This document shows, in pieces, positions 38,301 through 48,542 of a stretch of DNA of 64,000 nucleotides. The translations under genes and the position numbers were made by a program. Below the pieces are notes generated by a model that did no database searches, was not told the origin of the DNA, and saw nothing but the letters and a program-made list of their open reading frames with translations. This DNA comes from Albula goreensis. Its lineage: Eukaryota; Chordata; Actinopteri; Albuliformes; Albulidae. The stretch spans positions 31,274,936 to 31,338,935 of the forward strand of contig CM040747.1 of assembly GCA_022829145.1 (NCBI GenBank), written 5' to 3'. How positions within the stretch are numbered: the first letter of the stretch is position 1; the number at the start of each line of letters is the position of its first letter.

Positions 38301-41300
38301 ATTTTAAAACCAGAGCCTGTATTCATGAAGCCAGAGTGCTGATCTAAGGTCAGTTTTGCCCTTTCAGTAATAATGGACAAGGTTAGGACATAGATGGGAA
38401 GAACTGAAGCTAGATCAGCACACTAAGAAGGACTTCCTGCTTCAGTGAGTATCCCTGACAGCATGATGTATGTGTATTCTAAAATTATTATTTTGCATAA
38501 TTTGTCTGTTACCACAGCGATGGGGGTGGAGCTGTCCGGGGAGGGTCAGAGGGCGGGGCTCGGAGCACCAGCCTCTCTCCCCAATCAGCCAGCAGCTCCG
38601 GCGTGGACAGTGGTGTGGACAGCTACTCAGACCAGATAGGAGACCTGCCCTCTATCGCCATCTCTTTGTGTGGAGGACTTACTGACAACAAGGAGATAAC
38701 GAAAGGTGTGCTGTCTGTAGCCTTAGTATGGGGTCACACGTTGTTTGTGAAATGTGTTGTTCTCAGTATTTGTCTAACACTTTGCATTTATTGATGTCTA
38801 GTAGAAGACTTGTAGTACATACAACAGTCAATTATTATGGTGCCTTTGGAATTAAAATGTCTGAAAACTAATGCTTACTGGATCCTTTTTTTGGATGCCT
38901 CCTTTTAGAGCAATTTCAAGAAAAGGCAATATCTTATCAGCAGTTTGCTGAAAATCCATCCATCATTGATGATCCAAACCTGGTGGTGAAGATAGGCACC
39001 AAGTAAGTAGACATGACTGTCTCAATTGGATCACATATGTGTGTCAAAGCTATTTGATCTTTGTCATTACTACAGTGCTGAAGATGTGTATGTATTAATG
39101 GCACAGGTCCTCAGGTTCAATCTGGTACAGGGGAACCAGCATATGGCATTTTTTAGGCTAATGAATGGTTATACAGAGCAGAGCTGACATCTGTTTTTAA
39201 CTCAGAAACACAGGTTTCATTCAGGAAATATTTCCTCTCCTCAGGTACTACAACTGGGCTACTGCCGCCCCACTGATGCTGGCAATGCAGGCCTTCCAGA
39301 AACCCCTGCCAAAGGTATGGAGAACCTAGAGCTGATCCAAGATCAGATCTACATTCTGCTCTAAAGGGAGACGGCTTGGTTTGGAGTTGGAGGCTGATCC
39401 TGGGTCTGTGTCCATTTTCAAGGCGTATTGAGTCCATTTGTGTATTACTTAGGATAGCGTCACAGTGTCGTTGTTCTTTATGGAATTAATTTGAGAGAAT
39501 GGGACCCTGGAATTATGTGGCAGGTCATCGAAGAGTGTGAACACTGAGAGAAAACTAAACACTTGGAAGTCTCAGTTAAGTCATAAAAACAGAAAGTCTT
39601 ACTTTGTCCATATTTCCAGGATGAGTGGGCTGTAACAATCATGAGGTGATTTGCGTAGTTTGAGGAGACGGTTCCAGTGAAGTGTAGTGGTTGGGGAACC
39701 AGAGAGTTGCAGGCTTTTGTACCTGTTCGGGCTCTGCTAATGAAAGAAACCAACAACCAATATCAGTTCTCACTATAATCCTACTTTATGAATGAGTAAT
39801 AAGTGTAAAGGGCCAAGGGCCTCATTTATAAACCGTGCGTACGCACAAAAAACGGTATTCGGTAAAACATGTATATCGCCTTAACATACTTTAAAACCTT
39901 GTGAGACATCTTTTGGTTGTGTGGGTGAAGAATATAGCAGATTTTCTATCATTAAGAGCCAAAAACTCAAATATTTTTGTGTCAATCCATTTTTCCACTT
40001 TTTGGAGGTAAGACTATAGTCTTATGTATTTTCGAGATTTTCAGTAAAATATTTTATCCCCTTCACATTTTAAAACCTTGTGAGACAACTTTTGGTTGTG
40101 TGGGTGAAGAATGGAGTTGATCTTCTATCATTTAGTGCCAAAAACTCAAATATTTTTGTGTCAATCCATTTTTCCACTTTTTGGAGGTAAGACTATAGTC
40201 TTATGTATTTTCGAGATTTTCGGTAAAACATGTGCTTAACATACTTTAAAACCTTGTGAGACAACTTTTGGTTGTGTGGGTGAAGAATATAGTTGATTTT
40301 CTATCATTTAGAGCCAAAAACCAAAAATATTTTTGTGTCAATCCATTTCTCCACTTTTTGGAGGTAAGACTATAGTCTTATGTATTTTCGAGATTTTCGG
40401 TAAAATATGTTTATCTCCAAAAATATGGTTGTGGGTGAAGAATATAGCTGATTTTTATCATTTAGAGCCAAAAACTCAAATGTTTTTGTGTCAACATTTT
40501 CCACTTTTTTTAAAACCTTGTGAGACAACTTTTGGTTGTGTGGGTGAAGAATATAGTTGATTTTTCATCATTTAGAGCCAAAAACTCAAATATTTTTGTG
40601 TCAACCCATTTTTCCACTTTTTGGAGGTAAGACTATAGTCTTATGTATTTTCGAGATTTTCGGTAAAATATGTTTATCGCCTTAACATACTTTAAAACCT
40701 TGTGAGACAACTTTTGGTTGTGTGGGTGAAGAATATAGTTGATTTTCTATCATTTAGAGCCAAAAACTGTCAAATTTTTTTTTGTGTCAATCCATTTCTT
40801 TTCCACTTTTTGGAGGTAAGACATATTTAGTCTTATGTATTTTTTTTAAGACTATAGAGATTTTCGGTAAAATATGTTTATCTCCTTAACTTACTTTAAA
40901 ACCTTGTGAGACAACTTTTGGTTGTGTGGGTGAAGAATATAGTTGATTTTCCATCATTTAGAGCCAAAAACCCAAATATTTTTGTGTCAACCCATTTTTC
41001 CACTTTTTGTAGGGGAGAATACAATCTCTTGCCATTTTTATACTTTTAAACCTTGTGAGACACCTTTTGGTTGTGTGGATGAAGAATATAGTTGATTTTC
41101 TATCATTTACTGCCAAAAACTCAAATATTTTTGTGTCAACCCATTTTTTATGTAACTCTTTAGGCACGAAAGTATGCAAAGTTTTATAAATGAGGCCCTG
41201 GTATTCTGTTTATGATATTGTACAACACTGCCATCTGCTGGCTGATGGAAGAATGGACCCTTACAGCCTGTATTGGTTGGCTTGTTAAGTAAAGGCTTGT

Positions 41301-44300
41301 TTTGAGCGTGCTCAGAACATCCAGCATGATTTTGATACTCAAATCCTTTTGAATTCCACTGCTGAGTGCAAGACTCTGACTTAGGTTGCCATTTTGTTTG
41401 TGGTGTGGCTGTTATCTTGTCAGGTTTCACTGACATTCTGCTGTGTTTCACATTTTGAATAAGTTTTCTCTTCCACCAACATATCACTTGATTTTTCTCA
41501 CAATTTTTTTATTTTGTTGCACATTTGATAACTGTATGTCTGAATGTGTTTGCTGCTGTTGTGGTGTAATTAGCTGCTTAGCAGTCATAAATACAGTATG
41601 TTACTACTATATTTCAGCCATGTAAATCATGTGTGTTTTCATGAAGTCCTGAGAAGGTTTTTAAAAGTCTCACTCATCCAGGAATTAGTTTTTGGCCAGA
41701 AGAAGCTTTTAAGGCTCTCCAGCCTGGTTTACACTCAGATCTTTATTTTTTGTGCATTCTGTGATTTTGCCTTAACTGCATTTTCAGTGCGGAACAACAT
41801 ATTGTGTTTGTATCATATCTCTGTTTGTGTGTTATTGTCACTCAAAGTTCCTCTGTTTTGTGCACCTTTATCATACAGTATTCTTCTGGCTCTGTGAACA
41901 CTGCCCTCAAAGTCGAGTTAAAACCATTTCTTCCACTCTGTTTTCTTCTTTCCCCCTTCCCCTCTTCAAATTTATCTTGTTTCCTTTCCCTTGTGTTAAT
42001 TATTTTCCTTTTTATTCATAAGGATTCCTGCTTCAGTTATGTGTACTCTGTACTGGAGCTTCTTCTATGTTGTGTGTGCAGCGTTTTTGGGTACAGGGCT
42101 GTACGTCCCCCCTCCCCCCCTTCTGACTTAAACTCCAGCATGCTCTTGCTTTTGCCCCTTCGCCCCGGGCCGGGGTGCCGTGCTTGTGCTTGTGGTTGTT
42201 TTTTTTTTTTATTATTTTGTTGAATGTTTGAGTTTGTGCGTTTGCTCTAGGCCACTGTGGAGAACATCATGAAAGAGAAGATGCCCAAGAAAGGAGGCCG
42301 TTGGTGGTTCTCTTGGCGAGGAAGGAACAGCAGTGTCAAGTCGGTACGTTGCCAAAGGAACAGCCTGTGCGTGACAGGTGTTAAAACATTACTTTCACTC
42401 TTAGAGAAATCCCACAGGACAAAGTCAAAATTCTGGCCTGCAGAAATCAGAAAATTAGCCAGTCTGCCATTATTTTCTGGTCTGGGTTTCTCAAGGAACA
42501 GGGGTATAATGTCCTACAGTGTTGTTCAGAAACACAATCCAGGAGTTTAGGCAGGGGTAGAAAATCCTGGTTTATGAAGATAAAGTATTACCATTGTATT
42601 TGTATTGTTGTACAAGTCTGAAACTGTACCTGCTAGTGTCAGTGTCAGAAGTCGGATCTGTGTCGCTGATGTCACTGGTTGAAGCTGGTTCTGTCTTCAC
42701 AGGAGTCTCCCTCAGACCAGGGCCTCAGTGGAAATGGAGATCAGGCAGGCAAGATGCCCTCTGTGAACAGGTAACAATGAGTCCAAAGAATCTGCAAGAA
42801 GGTTTTAATTTATTCATTGATTGGTTGATTGGGGGAATCTAAGTCTGGCTTTCCTGTGCTGTTTTCTCAGGCGTAAAGACGAATCCTCCTCCAGCGATGA
42901 GGACCACAGGAGCGCCAAGCAGAGCCCGAGCTCCGCCCCGTCGGACCCCATGCTCACTCCTGGGGCGTGTCCTACAAGAAGACACTGCGGCTTACTTCTG
43001 AGCAACTGGTGAGAGTCACCACCCGCCTGCCAAAGTCTTACATCCAGTTAGGGCAAGGAGATGGAGATAGTGTTGTGTGGGTAGAGCTAGTATCATGTGG
43101 GTGGAGTTTGTGTTGTGTGGGTGGAGCTTGAATAAAGTGGGTGGAGCTAATAATGTGTTGTTGGACCTGAATTGTCAGGCTTAGTCACATAATTGGCTCA
43201 CAAGCAAATGTGGTCATTAGTCAAAATCACTGAGTAACTAATGCTCTCTGGTAGCTCCACCCATTTGTTGGTTGAATGAAACCTAGCTTCCCTATTCGCT
43301 AAGTGAAATGTCCCACCTGTGCCCCAGGTGAGCCTGCAGCTGAAAGACGGCCCAAACGACGTGGTGTTCAGCGTCACCACGCAGTACCAGGGCACCTGCC
43401 GTTGCGAGGGCACCATCTACCTGTGGAGCTGGGACGACAAGATCGTCATCTCCGACATCGACGGCACCATCACCAGGTATCCGCACGTATCAGATTACCA
43501 TGACAGGTCATTGAGATATTTTTACTCAGATATTATTTATTTTGTTTGTACAATAAATACCGTAACATTAAATGCCTCACCTATTAAATGTATGAAATTC
43601 ATGAAGTGTTAAGTCTCCCCTGTATTCCGCCAGGTCTGACACACTGGGGCATATTTTGCCAACACTTGGTAAAGACTGGACCCACCAAGGAATCGCCCGT
43701 CTCTATCACAAAGTTAGCCAGTGAGTACAGCAGCAAGAAACCTGATCCATAATCACAGCATCCGTCCCCATTCTGCTCAGCCCTTCTTCTCCTGCTTTGA
43801 ACGTCTGTGTCTCAACTCGGCCAGGTTCATCCCTGCAAGAGGGTCTGGAAGCCTTAACAATTTTTCTGCCTGCTGTCTGATTGGTGCCATCTGATCAGTG
43901 AAGGTGGAATTGATTGGCTTGTTTGTCATGTGACGTTGCTGCAACCCTGTAAACATTTTTATGTCCGTCTGCTTAGAACAGAACGCAGTGCCGGAAGGCC
44001 GGTGTGCCAGCTGGTTTTGGTGTGTTTCTGCATTTACCTGATTAGTTTAAATAATTAATTGTTTTGAGTCAACACATCTCATCAAGGACTAAAATGGCTA
44101 CTGATTTAAAGAACACCACAAAAACCTGCAGCCATATTGGTCCTCTAGGATGTGAATTTACCTCTGATGTGTGCAGTGAATAGTTATTAGATAGATATTT
44201 TTAGCCTGTAACCGTTCTGTAATATGTATCTGACAAAAAAGGTAATAAGTTCCTCTGCTGGTGTGAAGTTCCCTTTATTTTATTTGTGACAGAAATGATT

Positions 44301-46037
44301 GTTCCTGTATTGGTTTAAGTTTCTTTTATTATCTCAATGACAGAAAAGATTATAAGTTCCTGATGGTATCTCTCTAACGGGAAATGTTCTGAGTTCCTGT
44401 ATTGGGTTGAAGTTCCTGTTATTATCACTGTGAAGAAAAGGTTCTAAGTTCCTGCATCGATTTTAAGTTCCTGTTATTATCTCTGTGACAGAAATGGTTA
44501 CAAGTTCCTGTACTGTTCAGCGCGGGCGATCGGGATGGCGAATATGACCCGTGGTTACCTGCACTGGGTGAACGAGCGGGGCACCATGCTGCCCCAGGGC
44601 CCGGTTCTGCTCAGCCCCAGCAGCCTGTTCTCCGCCCTACACAGGTGAGCCATCCCAAAAAAAACCTGCTCTGAATCTACTTCTACTTCTACTTCACCCG
44701 TACCCCTACCCTTCTGGAGGTACTAACACACACTGAAAACAGAAGAAAGACTGTCTATTCATGCAGGTGATCAGCATCCCAGTGTACCAACAATAAATCA
44801 GCTTATCTATTAGCATGTTTTGTGTGGTATGATGGTTTGGAACTGGGCAAGTGACTTGGAAGTTTGCCATTATATCCTTGAGAAAAGGTGTTTACCGATT
44901 GTAAAGAACTGGGTTCTACTATTGTAAAAATCTAAACATCTAAGCTTTAAGAGTTGTTCTGTGTAAGGATGGCTGCTTATATTTTATGTATAGACATACA
45001 AAGATGTAATTGTTCGGTAATCCCTGTACTTTGCTCGATAGACAGAGAGGATAAAACACTCTGTCTCTGACCCTTTCTGTGTCTTCTGGTCTCTTTAGAG
45101 AAGTCATTGAAAAGAAACCAGAGAAGTTCAAAGTGGAATGCCTGACAGACATCAAAAACCTTTTCTATCCGAACACCCAGCCCTTCTACGCTGCCTTCGG
45201 CAACAGGCCAACAGTGAGTATGCTTATAACGCCAATCCCGGAGGGCCACAGAGTCTACAGCTCTACCTCCAGTCCTGTAGGTTTGCAGTCTCTGCAGGCA
45301 TAACTCCAGTCCTGGAGGGACATAGTGTCTGCAGGTTGTTGTGTTGACTCTTGAGCCGATTATTGACTTAAATTAAGTCATTAAATGTTGATTAAGCACA
45401 TAAATGCTAAAACACAAAGAACCAGCAGACCCTGCAGCCCTCCAGGATCTGAGTTTAAGATTCTGATTGACTGTGCCAGTGTTCACGTTGTATATTATAT
45501 CGACCCAGAAAAGATCCAAGAGTATAATCAGAGTCAATTTATGATGTCCTCTTTCTTTTTTACTGTACTACTTTAGGATGTTTATTCCTATAAAGAGGTT
45601 GGAGTCCCATTAAACAGAATCTTCACAGTCAACCCAAAAGGAGAACTGGTCCAAGAACATGCCAAAACCAACATATCATCGTAAGTGGTCCTGTCTGCCT
45701 GTCCTGCACTCATGTCAACATTTGTCATTAATATCGGCTCACAATTAGATAGAAGTTTGGAGAGTTAGAAACTAAACAGAACAGATTCGTATTTGACAAA
45801 CATAGGAAAGCAACATGCCTGGTGGTGGTAGTGCATAGGACCATGTATTTGGATCCTTACCTGCGGGGTTCTCCGCAGGTACGTCCGTCTGGGGGAGGTG
45901 GTGGACCACGTGTTCCCCCTGATGAGGCGGGGTGACTCGTCGGATTTCCCTGCTCCGACACCTTCAGCCATTTCACATACTGGAGGGAGCAGCTTCCGGA
46001 TGTGGAGCAGCAGGAGGAGAGCCTGGAGTCCAGCTGA
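23308..46037 (+). CDS. lpin1: Lipin-1, phosphatidate phosphatase (19 coding exons, three apparent frame breaks)
   Basis: Lipin-1 dephosphorylates phosphatidate to diacylglycerol at the ER with Mg2+, and in the nucleus coactivates transcription. Coding exons: 23317-23508, 24901-24996, 29479-29786, 33757-33876, 36789-36915, 37065-37381, 37832-37925, 38518-38705, 38909-39002, 39245-39314, 42251-42343, 42703-42770, 42871-43008, 43328-43476, 43634-43720, 44492-44644, 45099-45213, 45577-45680, 45879-46037. The ATG at 23317 has A at -3 and begins [19 protein letters not shown], the family start. Domains in order: N-LIP, basic nuclear signal, Ser-rich linker, C-LIP with DIDGT and LGHIL. All introns are GT-AG with matching phases, except that three exons have lengths one base off. 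Correcting for these, the exons sum to 2673 bases, 890 residues plus stop, which is the length I recall for human lipin-1. Orthology is secure; whether the copy is intact is not. Confidence 0.95.
23317..24996 (+). CDS. lpin1: lpin1 coding exons 1-2: N-LIP domain
   Basis: Exons 23317-23508 (64 codons) and 24901-24996 (32 codons) meet in phase 0 as [15 protein letters not shown]. They encode almost the whole N-LIP block, including [37 protein letters not shown] and [18 protein letters not shown] packs with C-LIP in lipins and is needed for phosphatase activity. The match to vertebrate lipin-1 is nearly residue for residue. Confidence 0.95.
24997..29478. other. lpin1 intron 2-3, non-coding
   Basis: No extra exon is recognised. 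It holds a degenerate SINE near 27.1 kb, a T run at 27665-27688, and a small TATA-like patch with a GC box at 26778-26812 (CCCGCCC, then CTATAAAAC) that could be chance. Confidence 0.4.
27057..27238 (+). mobile_element. tRNA-derived SINE, decayed
   Basis: The head GTGTGGCATAGCAGTAAGG and the B-box-like GGTTGCAAGTTCAATTTTC are followed by a tail ending GTGGATACCAGCATCTGCTA, the fish SINE/LINE tail. It shares that tail with the elements at 19.8, 46.6 and 55.2 kb. Confidence 0.6.
29479..29786 (+). CDS. lpin1: lpin1 coding exon 3: nuclear localisation signal
   Basis: The exon encodes [14 protein letters not shown], then a Ser/Gly stretch, then the basic cluster [11 protein letters not shown] (29650-29682), then the acidic block [17 protein letters not shown]. 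This is the lipin nuclear localisation signal and following acidic motif in the usual order. It ends in phase 2. Confidence 0.93.
30640..30960 (+). promoter_or_regulatory. GC-rich, promoter-like patch inside an lpin1 intron
   Basis: Contains GGGGGCGGGAC (about 30764), AGGGGCGGGGAT (about 30809) and CCCACAATGCA (30847-30857), the core of the ZNF143 site, in an otherwise AT-rich intron. No exon with a checkable frame follows, so an internal promoter is a guess. Confidence 0.25.
33458..33612. repeat. Fold-back element (MITE-like)
   Basis: Arms of about 55 bases are imperfect reverse complements. The left arm carries AATAGGTGG, CTGACA and AACCAATC; the right arm carries GATTGGTT, TGTCAG and CCACCTATT. 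A loop of about 30 bases separates them. The family is unknown. Confidence 0.5.
33757..36915 (+). CDS. lpin1: lpin1 coding exons 4-5: Ser/Pro linker
   Basis: Exon 33757-33876 encodes [13 protein letters not shown] through [11 protein letters not shown]. Exon 36789-36915 encodes [16 protein letters not shown] and then [13 protein letters not shown], matching the human block [15 protein letters not shown] and [13 protein letters not shown]. The linker is known in mammals to be phosphorylated, which controls location. The large introns around them (29787-33756 and 33877-36788) contain no other exon I can support. Confidence 0.9.
37065..37381 (+). CDS. lpin1: lpin1 coding exon 6 with apparent +1 frame break
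   Basis: The exon enters in phase 0 as [15 protein letters not shown] and [10 protein letters not shown], and leaves in the frame that reads [17 protein letters not shown] and KTDSPSKKK, both recognisable lipin-1 blocks. These are in different frames. The length is 317 bases where the flanking phases require one more than a multiple of three. The second frame is open only from 37204, so the break lies between there and about 37270. The GGGG at 37225-37228 is the simplest site. An alternative is an unrecognised 118-base intron at 37146-37263, but that would remove residues that resemble mammalian lipin-1. Confidence 0.85.
37832..39314 (+). CDS. lpin1: lpin1 coding exons 7-10
   Basis: Exons 37832-37925, 38518-38705, 38909-39002 and 39245-39314 join with consistent phases. 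They encode [81 protein letters not shown] and [19 protein letters not shown]. These match the conserved stretch before the catalytic half in vertebrate lipin-1, with no gaps visible. Confidence 0.94.
38314..38448. repeat. Fold-back element (MITE-like), decayed
   Basis: The left arm reads GAAGCCAGAGTGCTGATCTA. The right arm, read in reverse complement, has GTGTGCTGATCTAG and CAGTT in the same order. The left end CCTGTATTCATGAAGC is a sequence I know as common in fish genomes. Lies in the intron before lpin1 coding exon 9. Confidence 0.5.
39683..39735 (+). mobile_element. SINE head fragment
   Basis: GTGTAGTGGTTGGGGAACC followed by GAGAGTTGCAGGCTT resembles the head of fish tRNA-derived SINEs. 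No tail is seen. Confidence 0.35.
39816..41199. mobile_element. Inverted-repeat-bounded element filled with about 180-bp tandem units
   Basis: The left end AGGGCCTCATTTATAAA (39816-39832) and right end (41183-41199) are exact inverted copies. The similarity continues weakly inward (GTGCGTAC against GCATAC). Between them, a unit of about 180 bases carrying ACCTTGTGAGACA, GGTTGTGTGGGTGAAGAA and CCACTTTTTGGAGGTAAGA recurs from about 39896 to 41150, with starts near 39896, 40075, 40251, 40515, 40697, 40901 and 41050. No transposase is present. It looks like a non-autonomous DNA transposon with internal satellite. No clear target duplication was found, so the superfamily is open. It lies in the lpin1 intron between coding exons 10 and 11. 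Confidence 0.75.
42251..43008 (+). CDS. lpin1: lpin1 coding exons 11-13, last with apparent -1 frame break
   Basis: Exon 42251-42343 encodes [17 protein letters not shown], strongly conserved in lipins. Exon 42703-42770 and exon 42871-43008 encode the variable Ser-rich part ([11 protein letters not shown]). In the third, the frame reading DPMLTPG must change to read [14 protein letters not shown], which is a family block. Its length, 138, is one base short of what the phases require. A missing G in the run at 42962-42965 is the simplest explanation. Confidence 0.88.
43060..43160. repeat. About 24-bp minisatellite in an lpin1 intron
   Basis: Units around GTGTGGGTGGAGCT recur about four times with drift, ending roughly 170 bases before coding exon 14. 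Confidence 0.75.
43328..46037 (+). CDS. lpin1: lpin1 coding exons 14-19: C-LIP catalytic domain and C-terminus
   Basis: Exon 14 carries the haloacid-dehalogenase-type catalytic motif DIDGT (43454-43468, DXDXT), exon 15 the coactivator motif LGHIL (43644-43658, LXXIL). Exon 16 reads [21 protein letters not shown], exon 17 [13 protein letters not shown] and exon 18 [20 protein letters not shown]. The last exon starts [14 protein letters not shown] and then SSDFP. After that the family end [17 protein letters not shown] is found one base out of frame, with a stop at 46035-46037. The C run at 45948-45950 appears one short. In the frame as given the protein would instead run on to a stop near 46159. 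Confidence 0.92.
44230..44520. repeat. Tandem array duplicating the acceptor and start of lpin1 coding exon 16
   Basis: Units of about 40-58 bases begin near 44230, 44288, 44339, 44379, 44430 and 44485. Each has a version of TGACAGAAATGGTTATAAG followed by TTCCTGTATTGG, and most then have AAGTTCCTGTTATTATCTC. The last unit is the real intron end and the first codons of the exon (NGYKFLYC). Units 2 and 3 keep the AG of the splice site. Confidence 0.85.
45225..45456. repeat. Fold-back element with repeated left arm
   Basis: The left arm CCAGTCCTGGAGGG (about 45307) is mirrored by CCCTCCAGGATCTGAG (about 45438). Two further partial left arms precede it at about 45230 and 45268. This matches a common fish dispersed repeat carrying CTGGAGGGC and CTGCAGG. 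Confidence 0.6.
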
Positions 46038-46637
46038 ACGAGCAGGGGAATTCATAGAACAGGATGCACTCGCTCGAAGCCCTGCCCCTGCAGCAGCACC
46101 AAGCCCACCGAGGAGGGCAGGGACGGCCTCGCACCTCATCGGAAAACACCCATACATCTGACACACCAAGGGTCTTCACTTCCTGGTCCTGGAGGAGCTG
46201 CAAAGCATGCTGGGTTTTGTTGTCACTCACAACTTAATTTTCTGTTTTGATTTACATTTTGAGTGACCATTTTTAATTGCATCTTATAACTCACCTCACC
46301 TGTTGACATGGGTCTAAACTTTCAGAACCTGGAATTTAAGATTCACACAAAAACCAACAGCGTGTGGCTCTTTCTAGACCCAGACTAAAAGCTATTGGTT
46401 TTTGCCAAGTTTCTCCTGTCTTATAAAGAAGGGCTGGTTTGGGTCCAGACTTTTTGTTCTAGCCCAGCACTACAGCCACCCTGACTCAACTAATCAAGGT
46501 TTCTAAAGATGACAGTGATTGGCTGATTAGTGGACATGGTTCATGTATGGGTGGAACAAAAGCATGTGTCTCTGCCAGCATCTCTTAGGTAACACCTGCT
46601 CTATGCACAAGCAAAGGCACACTGTCTCTCAATCTTT

Positions 46638-46848
46638 CATTACATTACAGTACAGTCATTTTAGCTGATGCTTATATCCAAAGTGACTTACAGTTTATTA
46701 GCTGACCAAGGGCCAATCCTCCATGGGAGCAATGTGGGGCTGGGGGCCTTGCTCAAGGCCCCAACAGCAATGGTGTAGACTGGGGCTTGGGCCACCAACC
46801 TCAGGGGTCCTAGCCATGTACCTTACCCACTAGACTACAGGCTGCCCC
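46638..46848 (-). mobile_element. tRNA-derived SINE, near full length
   Basis: Read on the - strand it starts at 46848 with GGGGCAGCCTGTAGTCTAGT (A-box region), then GACCCCTGAGGTTGGTGGCC (weak B box), a body with GGCCTTGAGCAAGGCCC, and a tail GTAAGTCACTTTGGATATAAG ending in short TAATG repeats. Head, body, tail and terminal microsatellite are in the order expected of a fish tRNA-SINE with a LINE-like tail. Confidence 0.75.
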
Positions 46849-47822
46849 CAATTTCCTCCAAAACTGTCAATCTCACAATCATCAGAATAAGGTCCTTGGT
46901 ATTCCCTACTCCTGAAAAAAAAACAATCTTATATTCTGGTCTTTGTTCATTGTCCTATAATGTCAGGAGAAAATAGAAGAAGATATTTGGCTTCAGTGTA
47001 GTTCTAGTGGAGTGATAGCACTGAGAAACTGCTGATAACGCTTTTCAATGAGTTTGTGCCAAATCCCCGGCCTTGACAGGGGAAAGAGACTGAGTTGCAC
47101 TTTAACTGAAATCTTGCACTCCACATGATTCTCGTAAAGACACTTCGGAACATGTGGGAAAAACAGACTGCTTGTTTCAGACAGAATAGATCACCAAACC
47201 GAATTAAAATGGTGGAAAGGTAGATTCTGTAAACGGATGGAAAGTAAACACAATCTGTCAGTGCATCGTCTGCATCAAAAAAACCTCACACGTCTAAAAT
47301 CAGGAAATTAGAAAATGTCACACTTTTGAACAAACTTTATAGTTATTAAACGTTGACAATACAAGTCTGATGATGCCAGCGTTGTATTAGTTATGTATTA
47401 AACTGGATGGTGGGTTAAATGGGGCTGCTGGGTGCCTCTTCCTGTTGAGGCCTATGTGGATTGGCCCAGTAGCCTGGCATCAAACCTGGACCTGTGGCAG
47501 AACACGTCAGCCATAGTGTCCCACAGGGAGGGAGGGTTTCGGTATGCAGGAACACCAGTGTCTCACTGCTCAACCCCAACCCCTCCTGGTCAACTGGTTA
47601 CCTACAGTCTGCTTGCACATGAAGCATTTTTCTCCAAATTTTGGGAAAACTATAATTAAATAAAATAACAGAGATATGAGGTTTTTTCTTATGATGCTGG
47701 TGATATGCAGATCATTGTGATTTTCTGAAGGCTTACCAGTTTTGTTTTGGCTGCTATTGCAGTGTTGCTCTAAATTGGGCATAAAAGTCTTTGATGTGAA
47801 CTGAGTTAACATTTCTTTATCA

Positions 47823-47978
47823 CAGTCCCCAACCCTGGTCCTGGATAGCTTCAGAGTGTTCTTGTTTGCCTGGTACTTAATTGCACTGATTAATCAACAG
47901 CAATTGAATCAGACAAGGTCTGGATTTTTCACAATGAAAATAAAAACAGACCATCTTGCCAGGACTTGGTAATACTGG
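47823..47978. repeat. Fold-back fish repeat, decayed
   Basis: CCCAACCCTGGTCCTGGATA begins the left arm. A diverged mirror (CCAGGACTTGG) lies near 47958. The centre is AT-rich with TTAATTGCA. Confidence 0.4.
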
Positions 47979-48542
47979 TGTCTCATGGTTAAAGTTAATG
48001 TTTTAATCGCCCTTTTTGTTGACTACCTCTCTGTTTTTGAATGATTATCTGTCAGTGGAATCATACATAGCATAAAAACTACAAACCCAGAAGCACCTGC
48101 TAAGATGTAGCGCCATTGGCTCTGCCTAGACTTGAAATGCTTTCAAAATGGTTGATGTTCAAAGAATTCCCATAAAGCAATTACTTTAAGTTTAAATAAT
48201 AAATTAATTATTGATTTTGATTGTTGATTTTGATTAATGACATGAAAATGAGGAGTGATTTTTGCTGTGGAAAAACAATTATGATATTCAATCAAATGAA
48301 GCATAATAGCCAAGTTTTTTCAAATCTAGATTTTGGCAAACCAAAATAAAAATCTAGCTTTGGATTTTTTTTTGTTTGCTAAACGTCTTAAATGGTCATG
48401 TCGGGTGGACAAAAATGGTTACCAAAGGTAAAGAAGACATTAGCTAACATTCACCATTTTAATCAGATATCAAAAGTTGAGTTACAGTACCAGGTCTTGA
48501 CAGAGCCTATGGCAAAGATGTATATTTGGTATCTGGAAGCAG

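Noticed and set aside
23317-46037. lpin2 or lpin3 identity
   Set aside because: The protein matches lipin-1 most closely in the linker ([22 protein letters not shown]), and greb1 is the neighbour, as for LPIN1.
45765-46169. Antisense open frame of 134 residues opposite the last lpin1 exon
   Set aside because: A shadow of the coding strand; no family resemblance or promoter.
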